Shown: positions 46,184-56,340, numbered from the stretch's first letter. The stretch: 64,000 nt of DNA from JL08 sp963765555 (GCA_963765555.1 CAVXWX010000003.1:1-64000), one strand, 5' to 3'. The notes: generated by a model from the letters alone, not told the origin. Numbers and translations are program-made.

Positions 46184-47344
46184 CTAAAGCGTCTTGGACG
46201 GCAGGATGACGCCAAGCGCTGTGCTTTGGTCGCTGACAATGATCTCGGTGCCCGGTCGCAGGTTTTGCACGCCTTCCGTCACAACCTGTTCACCGGGTGT
46301 CAGCATGCCCTCGATCAGCACCTGATCACTGTTGCGCTGTCGGATCGTGACATTCACTGGCTGGGCCTTGCCGTCGCGCATCACCCAAACGAACGCGCCG
46401 TCGCTGGACCACTGCAAGGCAAGTGGATCAACAGACAAAAGCGTCTCGCCCGGAAAGCTCAGGCTGACCTTAAAGGCCATGCCGACCCGCAACAGATCAT
46501 CCGCGTTGTCAACGCGCGCCTGTACGCGCAGGGTTCGGCTGGCACGGTCTACGACAGTATCGATTGCGCTGATCTCGCCCTGCAAGCTCAGATCCCGCAA
46601 TCCCAAGGGCATAACCTTGACCGGCAGCCCGATCTTGATGCCGCTGATCACCCTTTCGGGCACTCTGAAATCAATCAGAATGCCGGACCGGTCCGTGATG
46701 GATATCAGGGCTTCCTGCGCAGTGACGCGATCGCCGACTTCTATGTCGATCAGGCCAACCCATCCGGACACCGGCGCGATGATACGGCGTTGCCCCAAAT
46801 CGAACTGGGCTTGTCTCAGGCCCAGTTCCGCAGTCCGTAATGCCAATTCAACTTCGCGCGCACGCACTTCGGTGACCGCGCCCGTGCGTTGCAACTGCTT
46901 TACGCGCTCTGCTTCTGAAATCGCATTGTCCAATGTGATCTGGGCGCGTTCCAATGCGATCGCTTCGGCTTCGTTTTCCAGCCGGATCATCACCGCGCCT
47001 TCTTCCACCCGATTGCCCGCCTTCAGGGCGATGTCTGTAATCTTGCCCACAGTGTCCGAGCGTACTGTCACGCTGCGCAAAGCGCGCCCGTCCCCGATGG
47101 CTGTGACTTCATCAGCCCTGACCGTTGCCTGGACCGGAGACACCTTTACCCGAACAGGCCCCGATGCCGGGCGCGCATCGTCAGCGGATTGAGCCCCTTG
47201 CGGCTGTTCGTCTTCGATCCCGAGCAGGGACAACACCCCGATGCGTTCTAGCAATGGTCGGGCTTCGGGGACGTAGCTGATCCAGATGAATACCGCTGCG
47301 CCCAAAACCAGAGCGCCCAACAGAAGTTGACGTATCACCGACAT
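46184..47344 (-). CDS. RND efflux periplasmic adaptor (membrane fusion protein)
   Basis: A 386-residue HlyD/AcrA-type adaptor. An N-terminal membrane anchor (LLLGALVLGAAVFIWISYVP) is followed by the barrel-sandwich half SVTVRSDTVGKITDIALKAG, a helical hairpin (EAEAIALERAQITLDNAISE), the second half RRIIAPVSGWVGLIDIEVGD and the beta-barrel part. It connects the pump to an outer-membrane channel. Divergent from the LysR gene at 47596. Confidence 0.92.
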   Translation of the reverse strand: MSVIRQLLLGALVLGAAVFIWISYVPEARPLLERIGVLSLLGIEDEQPQGAQSADDARPASGPVRVKVSPVQATVRADEVTAIGDGRALRSVTVRSDTVGKITDIALKAGNRVEEGAVMIRLENEAEAIALERAQITLDNAISEAERVKQLQRTGAVTEVRAREVELALRTAELGLRQAQFDLGQRRIIAPVSGWVGLIDIEVGDRVTAQEALISITDRSGILIDFRVPERVISGIKIGLPVKVMPLGLRDLSLQGEISAIDTVVDRASRTLRVQARVDNADDLLRVGMAFKVSLSFPGETLLSVDPLALQWSSDGAFVWVMRDGKAQPVNVTIRQRNSDQVLIEGMLTPGEQVVTEGVQNLRPGTEIIVSDQSTALGVILPSKTL

Positions 47345-47595
47345 TCACATCGCCTCATGAGCCCTGTTCATCGTAAATTTTTAAATAGCACACTCAGCAG
47401 GAAGTCACGCGCCAATTCGGCGAAGCGGGTGGAGGCGGAACAACCCTTTGCCGTTGGATCGGGCGATTGGGGGCGGGCAGGGCGCTTTCCGCCGCATCTG
47501 GCCTTGCCGTTCACTTCGATGCACAAATCGTGCTAACTCGACCTGCGTATGTCACAGAATGGGCAGCCGTCGTATCCGATCGGGTCATTAATCGC

Positions 47596-48483
47596 ATGGA
47601 CAAACTTTCTGTTATGCAGGCCTTTCGCCGTATCGTTGAACGCGGCAGTTTCGCACGCGCGGCAGAAGATCTTGGCGTATCACCCGCGCTGCTGAGCCGC
47701 GAAGTCAAGCTGCTGGAAGAAAGCCTTGGAAGCACATTGCTGACAAGAACAACGCGGTCCATGTCTCTGACCGACGCCGGCCGGCTTTATTATGATGAAG
47801 CGATCACCATACTGGATGCCGTTGGTCAGGTTGAATCCCGTATTCGCGACGGGGCAGGCGCGGTGCGCGGGCATCTCAGGGTCAATGCTCCCAGTTCTTT
47901 CGGTCAGATGGTGATCGCACCGTTCCTGCCGCGATTTCTTGATACGTATCCCGATCTCAGGTTGACGCTGTCCTTGGATGATCGCGTGGTCGACATGGTC
48001 GAAGGCGGGTTTGACGTTTCGATCCGTATCCGCACCACAATGCCGGATTCCGCGCTGGTTGCGCGCAAAATCGGCACGGTGCGGCAACAGATTTTTGCGG
48101 CACCTGCCTATCTGGATCGTCACAAAGTGCCAAAAGATCCCGATGACATCGGGCAACACACAATCGTCGGTTTTCTTTTGGCCGACCACCTTACCTCCTG
48201 GACGCTGATCGGACCGTCGGGCACTCGCACGCTGGACCTTGATCCGCTGGTCAGGGTTGGCAACAGCCTTGTGCTGCGTGATCTGCTGATTGCGGGGCAC
48301 GGTATCGGCACCTTGCCGGATTTCGTATCGAAAGGGCCCGAGGCGCGCGGCGACCTTGTCCGTGTGTTGCCGGACTGGGAACTCAACACGCCCGAAATAT
48401 TTGCCGTGACGGCATCCCGTTTCGGTATGGATACAAAGGTGGCGGCGTTTCTCGACCATCTCGGGGCGGCGCTGAAGGCCTGA
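47596..48483 (+). CDS. LysR-family transcriptional regulator
   Basis: A 295-residue LysR regulator from ATG 47596 (MDKLSVMQAFRRIVERGSFA). The winged helix is RAAEDLGVSPALLSREVKLL then EESLGSTLLTRTTRSMSLTD; the effector domain begins near GHLRVNAPSSFGQMVIAPFL. It faces the RND operon across about 250 bases and likely controls it, and may also act on wrbA 106 bases downstream. Confidence 0.92.
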   Translation: MDKLSVMQAFRRIVERGSFARAAEDLGVSPALLSREVKLLEESLGSTLLTRTTRSMSLTDAGRLYYDEAITILDAVGQVESRIRDGAGAVRGHLRVNAPSSFGQMVIAPFLPRFLDTYPDLRLTLSLDDRVVDMVEGGFDVSIRIRTTMPDSALVARKIGTVRQQIFAAPAYLDRHKVPKDPDDIGQHTIVGFLLADHLTSWTLIGPSGTRTLDLDPLVRVGNSLVLRDLLIAGHGIGTLPDFVSKGPEARGDLVRVLPDWELNTPEIFAVTASRFGMDTKVAAFLDHLGAALKA

Positions 48484-48519
48484 CATTCTTCAACCAGCGT
48501 AAAGAATGAAGTGAAAGAA

Positions 48520-48536
48520 CGCCGGTTATTCCGGCG
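48520..48536 (+). terminator. Small hairpin after the LysR gene
   Basis: CGCCGG-TTATT-CCGGCG, perfect 6-bp stem and 5-base loop, 37 bases after the regulator stop. No T-run, so termination is uncertain. Confidence 0.3.
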
Positions 48537-48589
48537 CGCGCGATCACCGATCTTGGCAGGCATCACACTTTGAAGCCTGAGAGGATCCC

Positions 48590-49213
48590 ATGACCCGCAT
48601 TCTTGTACTTTACTACTCCAGCTACGGCCATGTCCGTACATTGGCCCAAGCCGAAGCCGAGGGCGCCCGCAGTGTGGCCGGTGCCCGTGTCGACATCCGC
48701 CGCGTTCCCGAAACCGTACCGGACGACATTCGCAGGAAAGCCGGCTTTGCAGCCGATGACACCCCTGTCGCAACACCTGACGATCTTGAAGCTTACGACG
48801 CCATCATCTTCGGCACGCCAACCCGGTTTGGAATGATGGCCGGTCAGATGAAAACCTTTCTGGATCAGGCGGGCGGGATTTGGGCGCGCAATGCCCTTGT
48901 CGGCAAGGTCGCGGCTGTCTTTGCCTCAACCGGTTCACAACATGGCGGACATGAGGCAACGCTGTTGTCGACCCAAATTCCGCTACAGCACTTCGGAATG
49001 CTGATTGTTGGCATGCCCTACAGCTTTGCCGGTCAGACCACAGCCGACGAAATCATTGGCGGCGCGCCTTACGGTGCGGGCACAATCGCTGGCGCTGACG
49101 GCGCGCGTGTTCCGACCGAAACCGATCTGGCGGGTGCCCGCTTTCAAGGGGCGCATGTGGCCCGGATCGCTGCACGCCTCGCCAAACCAGACCATCAAAG
49201 GGAGGTTGCGTGA
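48590..49213 (+). CDS. wrbA: NAD(P)H:quinone oxidoreductase WrbA
   Basis: Flavodoxin-like FMN quinone reductase, 207 residues, which reduces quinones by two electrons and protects from oxidative stress. FMN-site motifs: RILVLYYSSYGHVRTLAQAE, DAIIFGTPTRFGMMAGQMKT, FLDQAGGIWARNALVGKVAA and VFASTGSQHGGHEATLLS. Ribosome site GAGAGGAT just before ATG 48590. Confidence 0.93.
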   Translation: MTRILVLYYSSYGHVRTLAQAEAEGARSVAGARVDIRRVPETVPDDIRRKAGFAADDTPVATPDDLEAYDAIIFGTPTRFGMMAGQMKTFLDQAGGIWARNALVGKVAAVFASTGSQHGGHEATLLSTQIPLQHFGMLIVGMPYSFAGQTTADEIIGGAPYGAGTIAGADGARVPTETDLAGARFQGAHVARIAARLAKPDHQREVA

Positions 49214-49305
49214 TGGCGTCCCTTATCCCCAATCCCATCGTCCGAAAGACAGGCACACGCCGCCTCAGCAGCGCACGTCATTGTGCTGCTTTAAAGGAGA
49301 CAGCG

Positions 49306-49455
49306 ATGTTATTTCCTCTTTTCCGTCTCACCGAACGGCGCTGCCGGCAAATCCGGCGCGCCGCACCGCGCCAAGTTCCGCCCCCGCTGATGCGCGATGT
49401 GGGCCTTGAGCAATGGCGCGAGCGCCCGCGCATGCCGTTTCATCTTTTGTGGTGA
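49306..49455 (+). CDS. DUF1127-like micro-protein
   Basis: A 49-codon reading frame, with AAAGGAGAC eight bases before ATG 49306 (MLFPLFRLTERRCRQIRRAA). It is Arg-rich and ends in LMRDVGLEQWRERPRM, close to the LLRDIGL core of DUF1127 proteins, small regulators of phosphate or stress responses. It lies between wrbA and an EamA gene, on the same strand. Confidence 0.6.
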   Translation: MLFPLFRLTERRCRQIRRAAPRQVPPPLMRDVGLEQWRERPRMPFHLLW

Positions 49456-49476
49456 CCCAAGAACAGGAGACATGAC

Positions 49477-50379
49477 ATGTCCCGAACACCTGATATTTTT
49501 CTCACCGCGCTTGCACCCGCGATCTGGGGCAGCACCTATCTTGTGACCACCGAAATGCTGCCCGACGGATATCCTGTGACACTGGCGGTTTTGCGGGCGC
49601 TTCCTGCGGGGTTTTTGCTGATTGCCGTGACCCGCAGTCTGCCACCGCGTGTCTGGCTGGGCCGGACCTTTGTGCTTGGCGGGCTGAACTTTGCCTTGTT
49701 CTGGGTTCTGTTGTTCGTGGCCGCGTACCGGCTGCCCGGCGGGGTGGCGGCGACGCTTGGATCGCTTCAGGCGGTTCTGGTCATCGTCATGGCGCGCGGT
49801 TGGCTTGGCACTCCGATCACGATCAAAGCTGTCATTGCCGCGATCACCGGCGTGTTTGGTGTATCGCTTTTGCTGCTTGGCCCTGCAGCAGCGCTTGATC
49901 CTGTCGGCGTTGCAGCCGGAATCGGGGGCGCGGCTTCGATGGCGGCAGGCACTGTTCTAAGCCGCAAATGGCAGCCCCCTGTCTCGGCGCTCAGCTTCAC
50001 CGCGTGGCAGTTGACGGCGGGTGGCCTGATCCTGCTTCCAATCAGTCTGTTCCTCGAGCCGCCATTGCCAGCACTTTCAGCCGTTAACCTTGCCGGGTTG
50101 GTCTGGCTTGGGCTGATCGGGGCGGCGGTCAGCTATGCGCTCTGGTTTCGCGGGATCGCCCGTTTGGAACCGGGGGCCGTGTCGATGCTGGGCATGATGA
50201 GCCCTGTAACAGCGGTCAGCCTTGGCTGGCTGTGGCTTGGTCAATCGCTCAGTGTGCTTCAGATGGTAGGGGCGGCGATTGTGTTCGGCTCGGTCTGGGC
50301 GGGGCAGCGCGCAAACCGGCCGCGCCGCTCAGATGCCGATGTGCGAATGGCGATGGCGGGCGGCGTCAGGCAAGGCTGA
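49477..50379 (+). CDS. EamA/DMT-family transporter
   Basis: A 300-residue inner-membrane exporter with ten predicted helices in two repeats (each EamA domain about 140 residues): FLTALAPAIWGSTYLVTTEM at the N-terminus and LVWLGLIGAAVSYALWFRGI in the second half. Such proteins carry out small metabolites, often amino acids. GGAGAC lies before ATG 49477. Confidence 0.9.
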   Translation: MSRTPDIFLTALAPAIWGSTYLVTTEMLPDGYPVTLAVLRALPAGFLLIAVTRSLPPRVWLGRTFVLGGLNFALFWVLLFVAAYRLPGGVAATLGSLQAVLVIVMARGWLGTPITIKAVIAAITGVFGVSLLLLGPAAALDPVGVAAGIGGAASMAAGTVLSRKWQPPVSALSFTAWQLTAGGLILLPISLFLEPPLPALSAVNLAGLVWLGLIGAAVSYALWFRGIARLEPGAVSMLGMMSPVTAVSLGWLWLGQSLSVLQMVGAAIVFGSVWAGQRANRPRRSDADVRMAMAGGVRQG

Positions 50380-50501
50380 ATAAACGCGGTGCAGACTCTT
50401 GTTTCTGAAGGTTCGAAATGCCGGTGAATAAAATAACACTTCACAGATAGTATGATAGTTTGCTAACATTTCAGGCAGGGAACCCAACAGGAGAAAACCC
50501 A

Positions 50502-52001
50502 ATGAACACCAGAAAGATAACATCCGTTGCTGTGGCGTTGATTCTTTCGGGGACGGCGCTGTCTGCCCAGGATGCCATCCGAATCGCATCGCCCAACAAG
50601 GTTACGGTGCTTGACCCGATCATTTCGGCGGCCGCTGGCAACATCGAAGCTTATGGTCAGCTTTACACTCGACTGCTGCGCAAAGGGGCCGATGGCAAAC
50701 TGCAGCCCGGTCTGGCCGAAAGCTGGGAGATTTCAGAAGACGGGCTGACCTATACGTTCGAATTGCGCGATGCGAAATTTTCGGACGGAACGGACATTAC
50801 CGCAGAAGACGCCGCATTCAGCCTGAACAGGGTCAGCAAGGACGAAAACTCCGCCTATCCGGCGGGGTTTGCACCGGTCAAGGAATTCGTCGCGCTGGAC
50901 GAAGACACGCTGCAACTGACGCTGGAACATCCCAGCGCGCCGATGCTGTCGAACCTTGAAATCTTTAACGCCGGCATCGTCAGCAAAGACGACGTGGAAG
51001 CCCGCGGTGAAGATGCATTTACCACCAATCCCGTCGCGTCGGGGCCTTATATGGTCAAGGAATGGAAGCCGAATGATCGCCTGTCTCTGGTCGCGAACCC
51101 GAACTACTGGCGCGAAGGTCTGCCCAAGATCAAAGCTGCCGAATTGATCGAGGTCAGCGACGATAACGCGCGCGCCACCATGATCATGGCGGGCGAGATC
51201 GACGTGAACCGCTATGTGCCATGGGCGCAGGTGGACGAGGTCAACAATACCGATGGCGTATCTGTGCCGCTGGAACCGTCCACCGTGCTGTATCTGGTGC
51301 TGCCAAATCACAACAAGGCCCCGTTTGACAATCTGACGGTCCGCAAGGCCGCTGCCATGGCGCTGAACCGCGAGGCGATCACCAAGGCCGTGACTTTGGG
51401 CAAGGCGAAAGTGGCCAACAGTACGTTGTCCAATGCGCTGAATTACTATGACCCGAATGTGCAGCCACCCGCCTATGATCCGGCGGCCGCGCGCCAGTTG
51501 CTAGAAGGCGAGGGCCTTGTCGGCACCGAAATCACCATGATGATCACGCCCTCGGCGGAACAGATTGCAACCCTGCTCAAGGCGCAGTGGGATGCGGTCG
51601 GTTTCAAGACAACGGTGGAACGTGTTGATGCCGGGCTGTGGTGGTCGAAACTGGCGGAAGGGGATTATCAGGTTACGACATCGTGGTACTACAACGAAAC
51701 CGAAGATCCCGATCTGGCTGTGCGCTGGGCGCTGTGTGACACATGCGGCAGCAATTCGTACTACACCAACTATCACAACGAAGAGCTGAACGAACTGACC
51801 GATCTGGCGCTGCGCGAACGTGACGAAGCCAAGCGCGCAGAGCTTTACAGCAAGATCCAGCAAATCTCGGTCAGCGAACTGTCGCAAATCCCGCTGTACT
51901 ATTCGCCCTTCACAAACGCGTATTCGGATCGCGTGAAGGGCCTGACGCTGACGCCGGCGCTGCAATGGACGCTGGAAGAGGCCGAGCTGACAGACGGCTG
52001 A
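50502..52001 (+). CDS. Peptide ABC transporter substrate-binding protein
   Basis: A 499-residue periplasmic receptor of the solute-binding family 5 (DppA/OppA). ACAGGAG lies before ATG 50502. After a signal peptide (VAVALILSGTALSAQ), motifs include LQPGLAESWEISEDGLTYTF, ELRDAKFSDGTDITAEDAAF, and TNPVASGPYMVKEWKPNDRL. First gene of the 50502-59601 operon. Confidence 0.93.
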   Translation: MNTRKITSVAVALILSGTALSAQDAIRIASPNKVTVLDPIISAAAGNIEAYGQLYTRLLRKGADGKLQPGLAESWEISEDGLTYTFELRDAKFSDGTDITAEDAAFSLNRVSKDENSAYPAGFAPVKEFVALDEDTLQLTLEHPSAPMLSNLEIFNAGIVSKDDVEARGEDAFTTNPVASGPYMVKEWKPNDRLSLVANPNYWREGLPKIKAAELIEVSDDNARATMIMAGEIDVNRYVPWAQVDEVNNTDGVSVPLEPSTVLYLVLPNHNKAPFDNLTVRKAAAMALNREAITKAVTLGKAKVANSTLSNALNYYDPNVQPPAYDPAAARQLLEGEGLVGTEITMMITPSAEQIATLLKAQWDAVGFKTTVERVDAGLWWSKLAEGDYQVTTSWYYNETEDPDLAVRWALCDTCGSNSYYTNYHNEELNELTDLALRERDEAKRAELYSKIQQISVSELSQIPLYYSPFTNAYSDRVKGLTLTPALQWTLEEAELTDG

Positions 52002-52071
52002 TCCCGTCTGACGCCGGGCGGCCCCTTGGCTTGGGCCGCCCGTCCCGTACTTTTCACCCCGAGGATGTCCA

Positions 52072-53010
52072 GTGAATACCTTGCGTTTCATAGCCCTGAG
52101 ACTTGTGCAGGCTATTCCGGTTCTGCTGGGCGTCAGCATCATCACGTTCACGCTGATGGCCGCCACGCCGGGCGATCCGATCCGCCTTTTGGTGGGGGAT
52201 CGTGCAACGCCGGAAACCATCGCGTTGATCCGTGACCGATACGGTTTGGATGAACCGATTTTGGTGCAGTATTTCACTTATCTGAAAAACCTGCTGTCTG
52301 GCGATCTGGGCGCATCCTTGCGCTACCGTGTGCCGGTGTCGCAACTGATTGCCCAGCATTATCCGGTGACGCTGTTTCTGGTGCTATATACCATCGTTCT
52401 GACGCTGCCGCCGGTGGTTGTGCTGTCCGTCTGGTCGGCCAAGCGGCAAAACGGATTGGCGGATCAGATCATTCGCGTGATGGGGGTATTGGGCCTTGCC
52501 ATTCCGGTGTTCTGGCTGGCCCTGTTGTTCGCGCGCTTCTTTGGCGTGACGCTGGGCTGGTTTCCGGTCAGCGGGTTCGGCGAAACGATCCCTGATCATT
52601 TCCTGCATCTGTTCCTGCCCGCGCTGTCGACGATGATCTGGGTCGTGCCGATCCTTGTGCGCACCTTGCGATCCGCTCTGCTGGATGAAATGAACCGCGA
52701 TTACGTGGTCACCGGCATGTCCAAGGGGTTGGGCGAACGCCAGATTTTCCGCACCCATGTATTTCCCAATTCGCTTTTGCCGACGCTGAACCTGTTTGCG
52801 GTGATCGTGGCCTATCTGCTGGGCGGATCGGTGATTGTTGAAACGGTCTATGCCGTACCGGGCATGGGCAAACTGATGGTCGACAGTATTCTGGCGCGGG
52901 ATTATTTCGTGGTGCAGGGGGCTACACTGGTCTTTGCGCTCACAACCATTCTGGTGATGCTGGCGGTCGATCTGCTGTCGGCGCTGATTGATCCGCGGGT
53001 GACACCATGA
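52072..53010 (+). CDS. Peptide ABC transporter permease (DppB-like)
   Basis: A 312-residue permease with about six helices. GTG 52072 follows GAGGATGTCCA. EAA loop near VVTGMSKGLGERQIFRTHVF. DppB features include LVQAIPVLLGVSIITFTLMA, TPGDPIRLLVGDRATPE and ILVQYFTYLKNLLSGDLGAS. Overlaps the next permease gene by four bases. Confidence 0.93.
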   Translation: MNTLRFIALRLVQAIPVLLGVSIITFTLMAATPGDPIRLLVGDRATPETIALIRDRYGLDEPILVQYFTYLKNLLSGDLGASLRYRVPVSQLIAQHYPVTLFLVLYTIVLTLPPVVVLSVWSAKRQNGLADQIIRVMGVLGLAIPVFWLALLFARFFGVTLGWFPVSGFGETIPDHFLHLFLPALSTMIWVVPILVRTLRSALLDEMNRDYVVTGMSKGLGERQIFRTHVFPNSLLPTLNLFAVIVAYLLGGSVIVETVYAVPGMGKLMVDSILARDYFVVQGATLVFALTTILVMLAVDLLSALIDPRVTP

Positions 53011-53810
53011 AGCTGTCGCCGATGTTTGTGACCGGCGTAATCCTTGTGCTGGTGTGGTGCCTGATCGCGCTGATCGCGCCGCTTTTGGCCACCCATGACC
53101 CTTACGCGATTGATTTCGAGGCCATCCTGCAAGCGCCCGGTGCGCAGCACTGGTTTGGCACCGACAATGTGGGGCGCGATACCTATAGCAGGGTAGTCTA
53201 TGGTGCGCGGCTGGCGCTTTATATCGGGTTGCTGGGGGTGATCGCACCGATGCTGATCGGCATGACCATCGGGCTGGTCGCAGGATATTTCGGCGGCTGG
53301 GTCGATACAATCGCGATGCGGATTGTCGACATCACTGTGCCGTTCCCGTTTTTCGTGCTGGTGTTGTCCATCGTGGCCGTACTTGGCCCCGGAATTGAAA
53401 ACTACTTTATCGCCTTGGCGCTGGTCGGCTGGGTTGGCTATGCCCGCCTTGCCCGATCCGAGGCACAAGTTTTGCGACAGGCCGAATTCGTATTGGCCGC
53501 CCGCACGATGGGCTTTTCACACCCCTATATCCTGTTGCGCCATGTTCTGCCCAATTCCCTTTCGCCGATCGTGGTCTATCTGATGACAGACGTCACACTG
53601 GTTATTCTGTTCGGCGCCGCGCTTGGCTTTCTGGGCATGGGCGTTTCGCCCCCGGCAGCGGAATGGGGCGTAATGATTGCCGAAGGCCAGACCTATATTT
53701 CCACCGCGTGGTGGATCAGCTTTTTCCCCGGTCTGGCCATGGTGCTGATCGGTGTCGGCTTTGCCCTGATCGGGGATGGGTTGGCCCGCATGCTAAGGAT
53801 TGAACGATGA
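53007..53810 (+). CDS. Peptide ABC transporter permease (DppC-like)
   Basis: A 267-residue partner permease of the DppC type: HWFGTDNVGRDTYSRVVYGA near the N-terminus, LAARTMGFSHPYILLRHVLP as EAA loop. Overlaps the genes on both sides by four bases. Confidence 0.93.
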   Translation: MKLSPMFVTGVILVLVWCLIALIAPLLATHDPYAIDFEAILQAPGAQHWFGTDNVGRDTYSRVVYGARLALYIGLLGVIAPMLIGMTIGLVAGYFGGWVDTIAMRIVDITVPFPFFVLVLSIVAVLGPGIENYFIALALVGWVGYARLARSEAQVLRQAEFVLAARTMGFSHPYILLRHVLPNSLSPIVVYLMTDVTLVILFGAALGFLGMGVSPPAAEWGVMIAEGQTYISTAWWISFFPGLAMVLIGVGFALIGDGLARMLRIER

Positions 53811-55411
53811 CCCGGTTGTTGCAAGTCCGCGACCTGTCTGTGCGCTTTGGCCCGACCGTTGCGGTGGATGATGTTTCGTTTGATCTGGAACGCGGCGCGG
53901 CGCTGGGCATTGTCGGTGAAAGCGGATCGGGCAAATCGGTGACGTGCCGCGCGCTGTTGCGCCTGCTGCCGCCGACCGCAACCATCACGGGGCAAGCCGC
54001 GTTCGAAGGGCGCGATCTGCTGACCTTGCCCGAAGCGGAACTCAATACCGTCCGTGGCAAACGGATCGCGATGATTTTCCAAAGTCCGGCCTCGCATCTG
54101 GACCCGTTGATGCGGATCGGCGATCAGGTGGCGGAAACCTTGCACAAACACACCGATCTGAAAGGGCGCGCCATTCGCGACGAAGTGCTGCGCCTGCTCG
54201 ATGTGGTGCGCATCCCCGAACCGGAGCGCTGGGCGCGGGCCTATCCGCACCAGTTGTCGGGTGGCATGAAGCAGCGGGCGATGATCGCGGGGGCGCTGGC
54301 CTGCCAACCCGATGTGTTGCTGGCGGACGAACCGACAACCGCGCTGGATGCAACGGTGCAGAAAAGCGTGCTGGACCTGTTGGCGCAACTGCGGCGTGAT
54401 CATAACCTGTCGATGATTTTTGTCAGCCACGATCTGGGGGCGGTGGCGCGGGTTTGCGATGACTTGCTGGTCATGCGCCGTTCGAAACTGATGGAAAGCG
54501 GGCCGGTGTCACAGGTGATCAGTGCGCCGCAGAACGACTATACCAAGAAACTGATTGCCTCGCATCCCGACCGGTTGCAATTGCAAGGGGTTGCGCCCGC
54601 ATCCCAAGGCCCGTCCCTGATCGAGGCGCGCGGCATCCAGATCCGGTTTGGCGGGCGGACACTGGCTGATCTGATCACAGGGCGCGAAGGCGGGTTTGTC
54701 GCCGTCAAGAACGCCGATTTCACGGTCAGGTCCGGCGAAACGCTGGGCATTGTCGGCGAAAGCGGATCGGGCAAGACAACGCTGGCGCGCTCGCTTGTCG
54801 GGCTGGTCAAACCCCACCGCGGCAAGGTTCTGTTCGAAGGGGAACCGGCGCATCCCACAGGGCACGGACGTGTCGCATACCTGCGCAAGGTTCAACTGAT
54901 CTACCAGCACCCCTACGAAGCGCTTAGCCCGCGCATGACGGTGCAGGCGGCCATTGCCGAACCGCTGCGCCGCCACCGGTTGTGTGCGCCCGAAGATGTG
55001 GCGCGCCGGGTTGCGGATTTGATGGCGCAGGTCGATCTGTCATCCGACCTTTCGGGCCGCTTTCCGGCGCAACTGTCGGGCGGGCAGTGCCAGCGCGTTG
55101 CCATCGCGCGGGCGCTGGCGTTTGATCCGCGTGTTCTGATCGCGGACGAGGTGACATCGGCGCTGGATGTCACCTTGCAGGCGCAGGTGATGGACTTGCT
55201 GCTAAAGCTGCAAAAGGAACGGGGTCTGACAATGATATTTATCAGCCATGATCTGGCCGTGATCCGGAGGTTGTGCAATTCGGTGATTGTGATGCGCCGT
55301 GGCGAGATTGTCGAAGCGGGCCCGACGGGCGCGGTTTTTGACACCCCGAAACAGGCCTATACACGCGAACTGATTGACGCGATCCCCCATTTGCAGGGGA
55401 ATGCGGCATGA
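53807..55411 (+). CDS. Peptide ABC transporter fused ATP-binding protein (DppD-DppF)
   Basis: A 534-residue protein with two complete ATPase domains, replacing the usual separate DppD and DppF. First domain: Walker A GESGSGKSVTC, signature LSGGMKQR, Walker B LLADEPTTALDATV. Second: GESGSGKTTLARSL, LSGGQCQRVAIAR, LIADEVTSALDVTL, and switch His in ISHDLAVIRRLC. The second domain keeps Glu after Asp (DE), so both sites look active. Confidence 0.93.
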   Translation: MTRLLQVRDLSVRFGPTVAVDDVSFDLERGAALGIVGESGSGKSVTCRALLRLLPPTATITGQAAFEGRDLLTLPEAELNTVRGKRIAMIFQSPASHLDPLMRIGDQVAETLHKHTDLKGRAIRDEVLRLLDVVRIPEPERWARAYPHQLSGGMKQRAMIAGALACQPDVLLADEPTTALDATVQKSVLDLLAQLRRDHNLSMIFVSHDLGAVARVCDDLLVMRRSKLMESGPVSQVISAPQNDYTKKLIASHPDRLQLQGVAPASQGPSLIEARGIQIRFGGRTLADLITGREGGFVAVKNADFTVRSGETLGIVGESGSGKTTLARSLVGLVKPHRGKVLFEGEPAHPTGHGRVAYLRKVQLIYQHPYEALSPRMTVQAAIAEPLRRHRLCAPEDVARRVADLMAQVDLSSDLSGRFPAQLSGGQCQRVAIARALAFDPRVLIADEVTSALDVTLQAQVMDLLLKLQKERGLTMIFISHDLAVIRRLCNSVIVMRRGEIVEAGPTGAVFDTPKQAYTRELIDAIPHLQGNAA

Positions 55412-56340
55412 AAACCAAAATGACCACGCCCAAAGGTGCCGCCCGCGAACGGGTGACAAACGCGCGCAACCTGTCCAAGGCCGAAAGCGAGGTCGCCCTG
55501 TGGGTCGAGCGTAATTTCGACAATCTGCCGTTTGAAACCGCTGCCGATCTGGCCAGTGGGGCAGGGGTCAGCGAAATGACGGTGGGCCGGTTTGTGCGGC
55601 GTTTGGGTTATGCCAATTTCAAGGCGTTCAAGGCGGCGGTCAACAGCGAGTTCCGCAAATCGGGCGAGGATGCCAGCAGCCCGCGCGCCAGCCGGATCGC
55701 CATTCCCGAAGGCACCGGATCAGAACTGGATGCGCAATTGCAACTGGAACTGGATGCCATCATCGAAGTGTACCAGATGGCGGACACAGACCAGTGGCGT
55801 GCCGCGTTGGAGGTGGTGGACGCGGCCGAACATGTCAATGTCACCGGCTTTCAGGGGGTCAAGGGCATGGCCACGGATTTTGCCACGCGCCTGAAATACG
55901 TCCGCCCCGGCGTGCGGTTCGCCGACGGGCGCAGCGGCAACTGGTCTGAACTGTTCATCGAAAACCCCGCGACATCCTGTGTCATCATGATCGAGGTCGT
56001 GCCCTATGCCCACGAGGCGGTCAAAATTGCCGATATGTGTTTGCGCCGGGATATTCCGCTGATCATGATCACGGACCGCTACAGCACATGGCCGCGCCAA
56101 TACACGCCGCATGTTCTTTCGGTGGCCACGTCGACCAAGGCGTTTCTGGACAGTACATCGGGCATTTCGGCCCTGCTGGGTCTGTTTCTGAACGGCATTA
56201 CCGCGCGGGTGGGGTCTGCCGCGCAACAGCGTCTGGCGGCCATGCGCGAACTGTCCGCCCATTTCAATCCGTTTTCCTACGAGCCCGGAAGCCAGATGCG
56301 ACCGGTGCCGACCCCTGACAGAAAAGACAATGACACATGA
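55408..56340 (+). CDS. MurR/RpiR-family transcriptional regulator
   Basis: A 310-residue regulator: N-terminal helix-turn-helix (ADLASGAGVSEMTVGRFVRR, LGYANFKAFKAAV) and a C-terminal SIS domain (about 125-260, with EHVNVTGFQGVKGMATDFAT), which binds a sugar phosphate or similar effector. Its place inside the peptide-use operon, overlapped at both ends by four bases, implies feedback control of that operon. Confidence 0.9.
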   Translation: MKTKMTTPKGAARERVTNARNLSKAESEVALWVERNFDNLPFETAADLASGAGVSEMTVGRFVRRLGYANFKAFKAAVNSEFRKSGEDASSPRASRIAIPEGTGSELDAQLQLELDAIIEVYQMADTDQWRAALEVVDAAEHVNVTGFQGVKGMATDFATRLKYVRPGVRFADGRSGNWSELFIENPATSCVIMIEVVPYAHEAVKIADMCLRRDIPLIMITDRYSTWPRQYTPHVLSVATSTKAFLDSTSGISALLGLFLNGITARVGSAAQQRLAAMRELSAHFNPFSYEPGSQMRPVPTPDRKDNDT

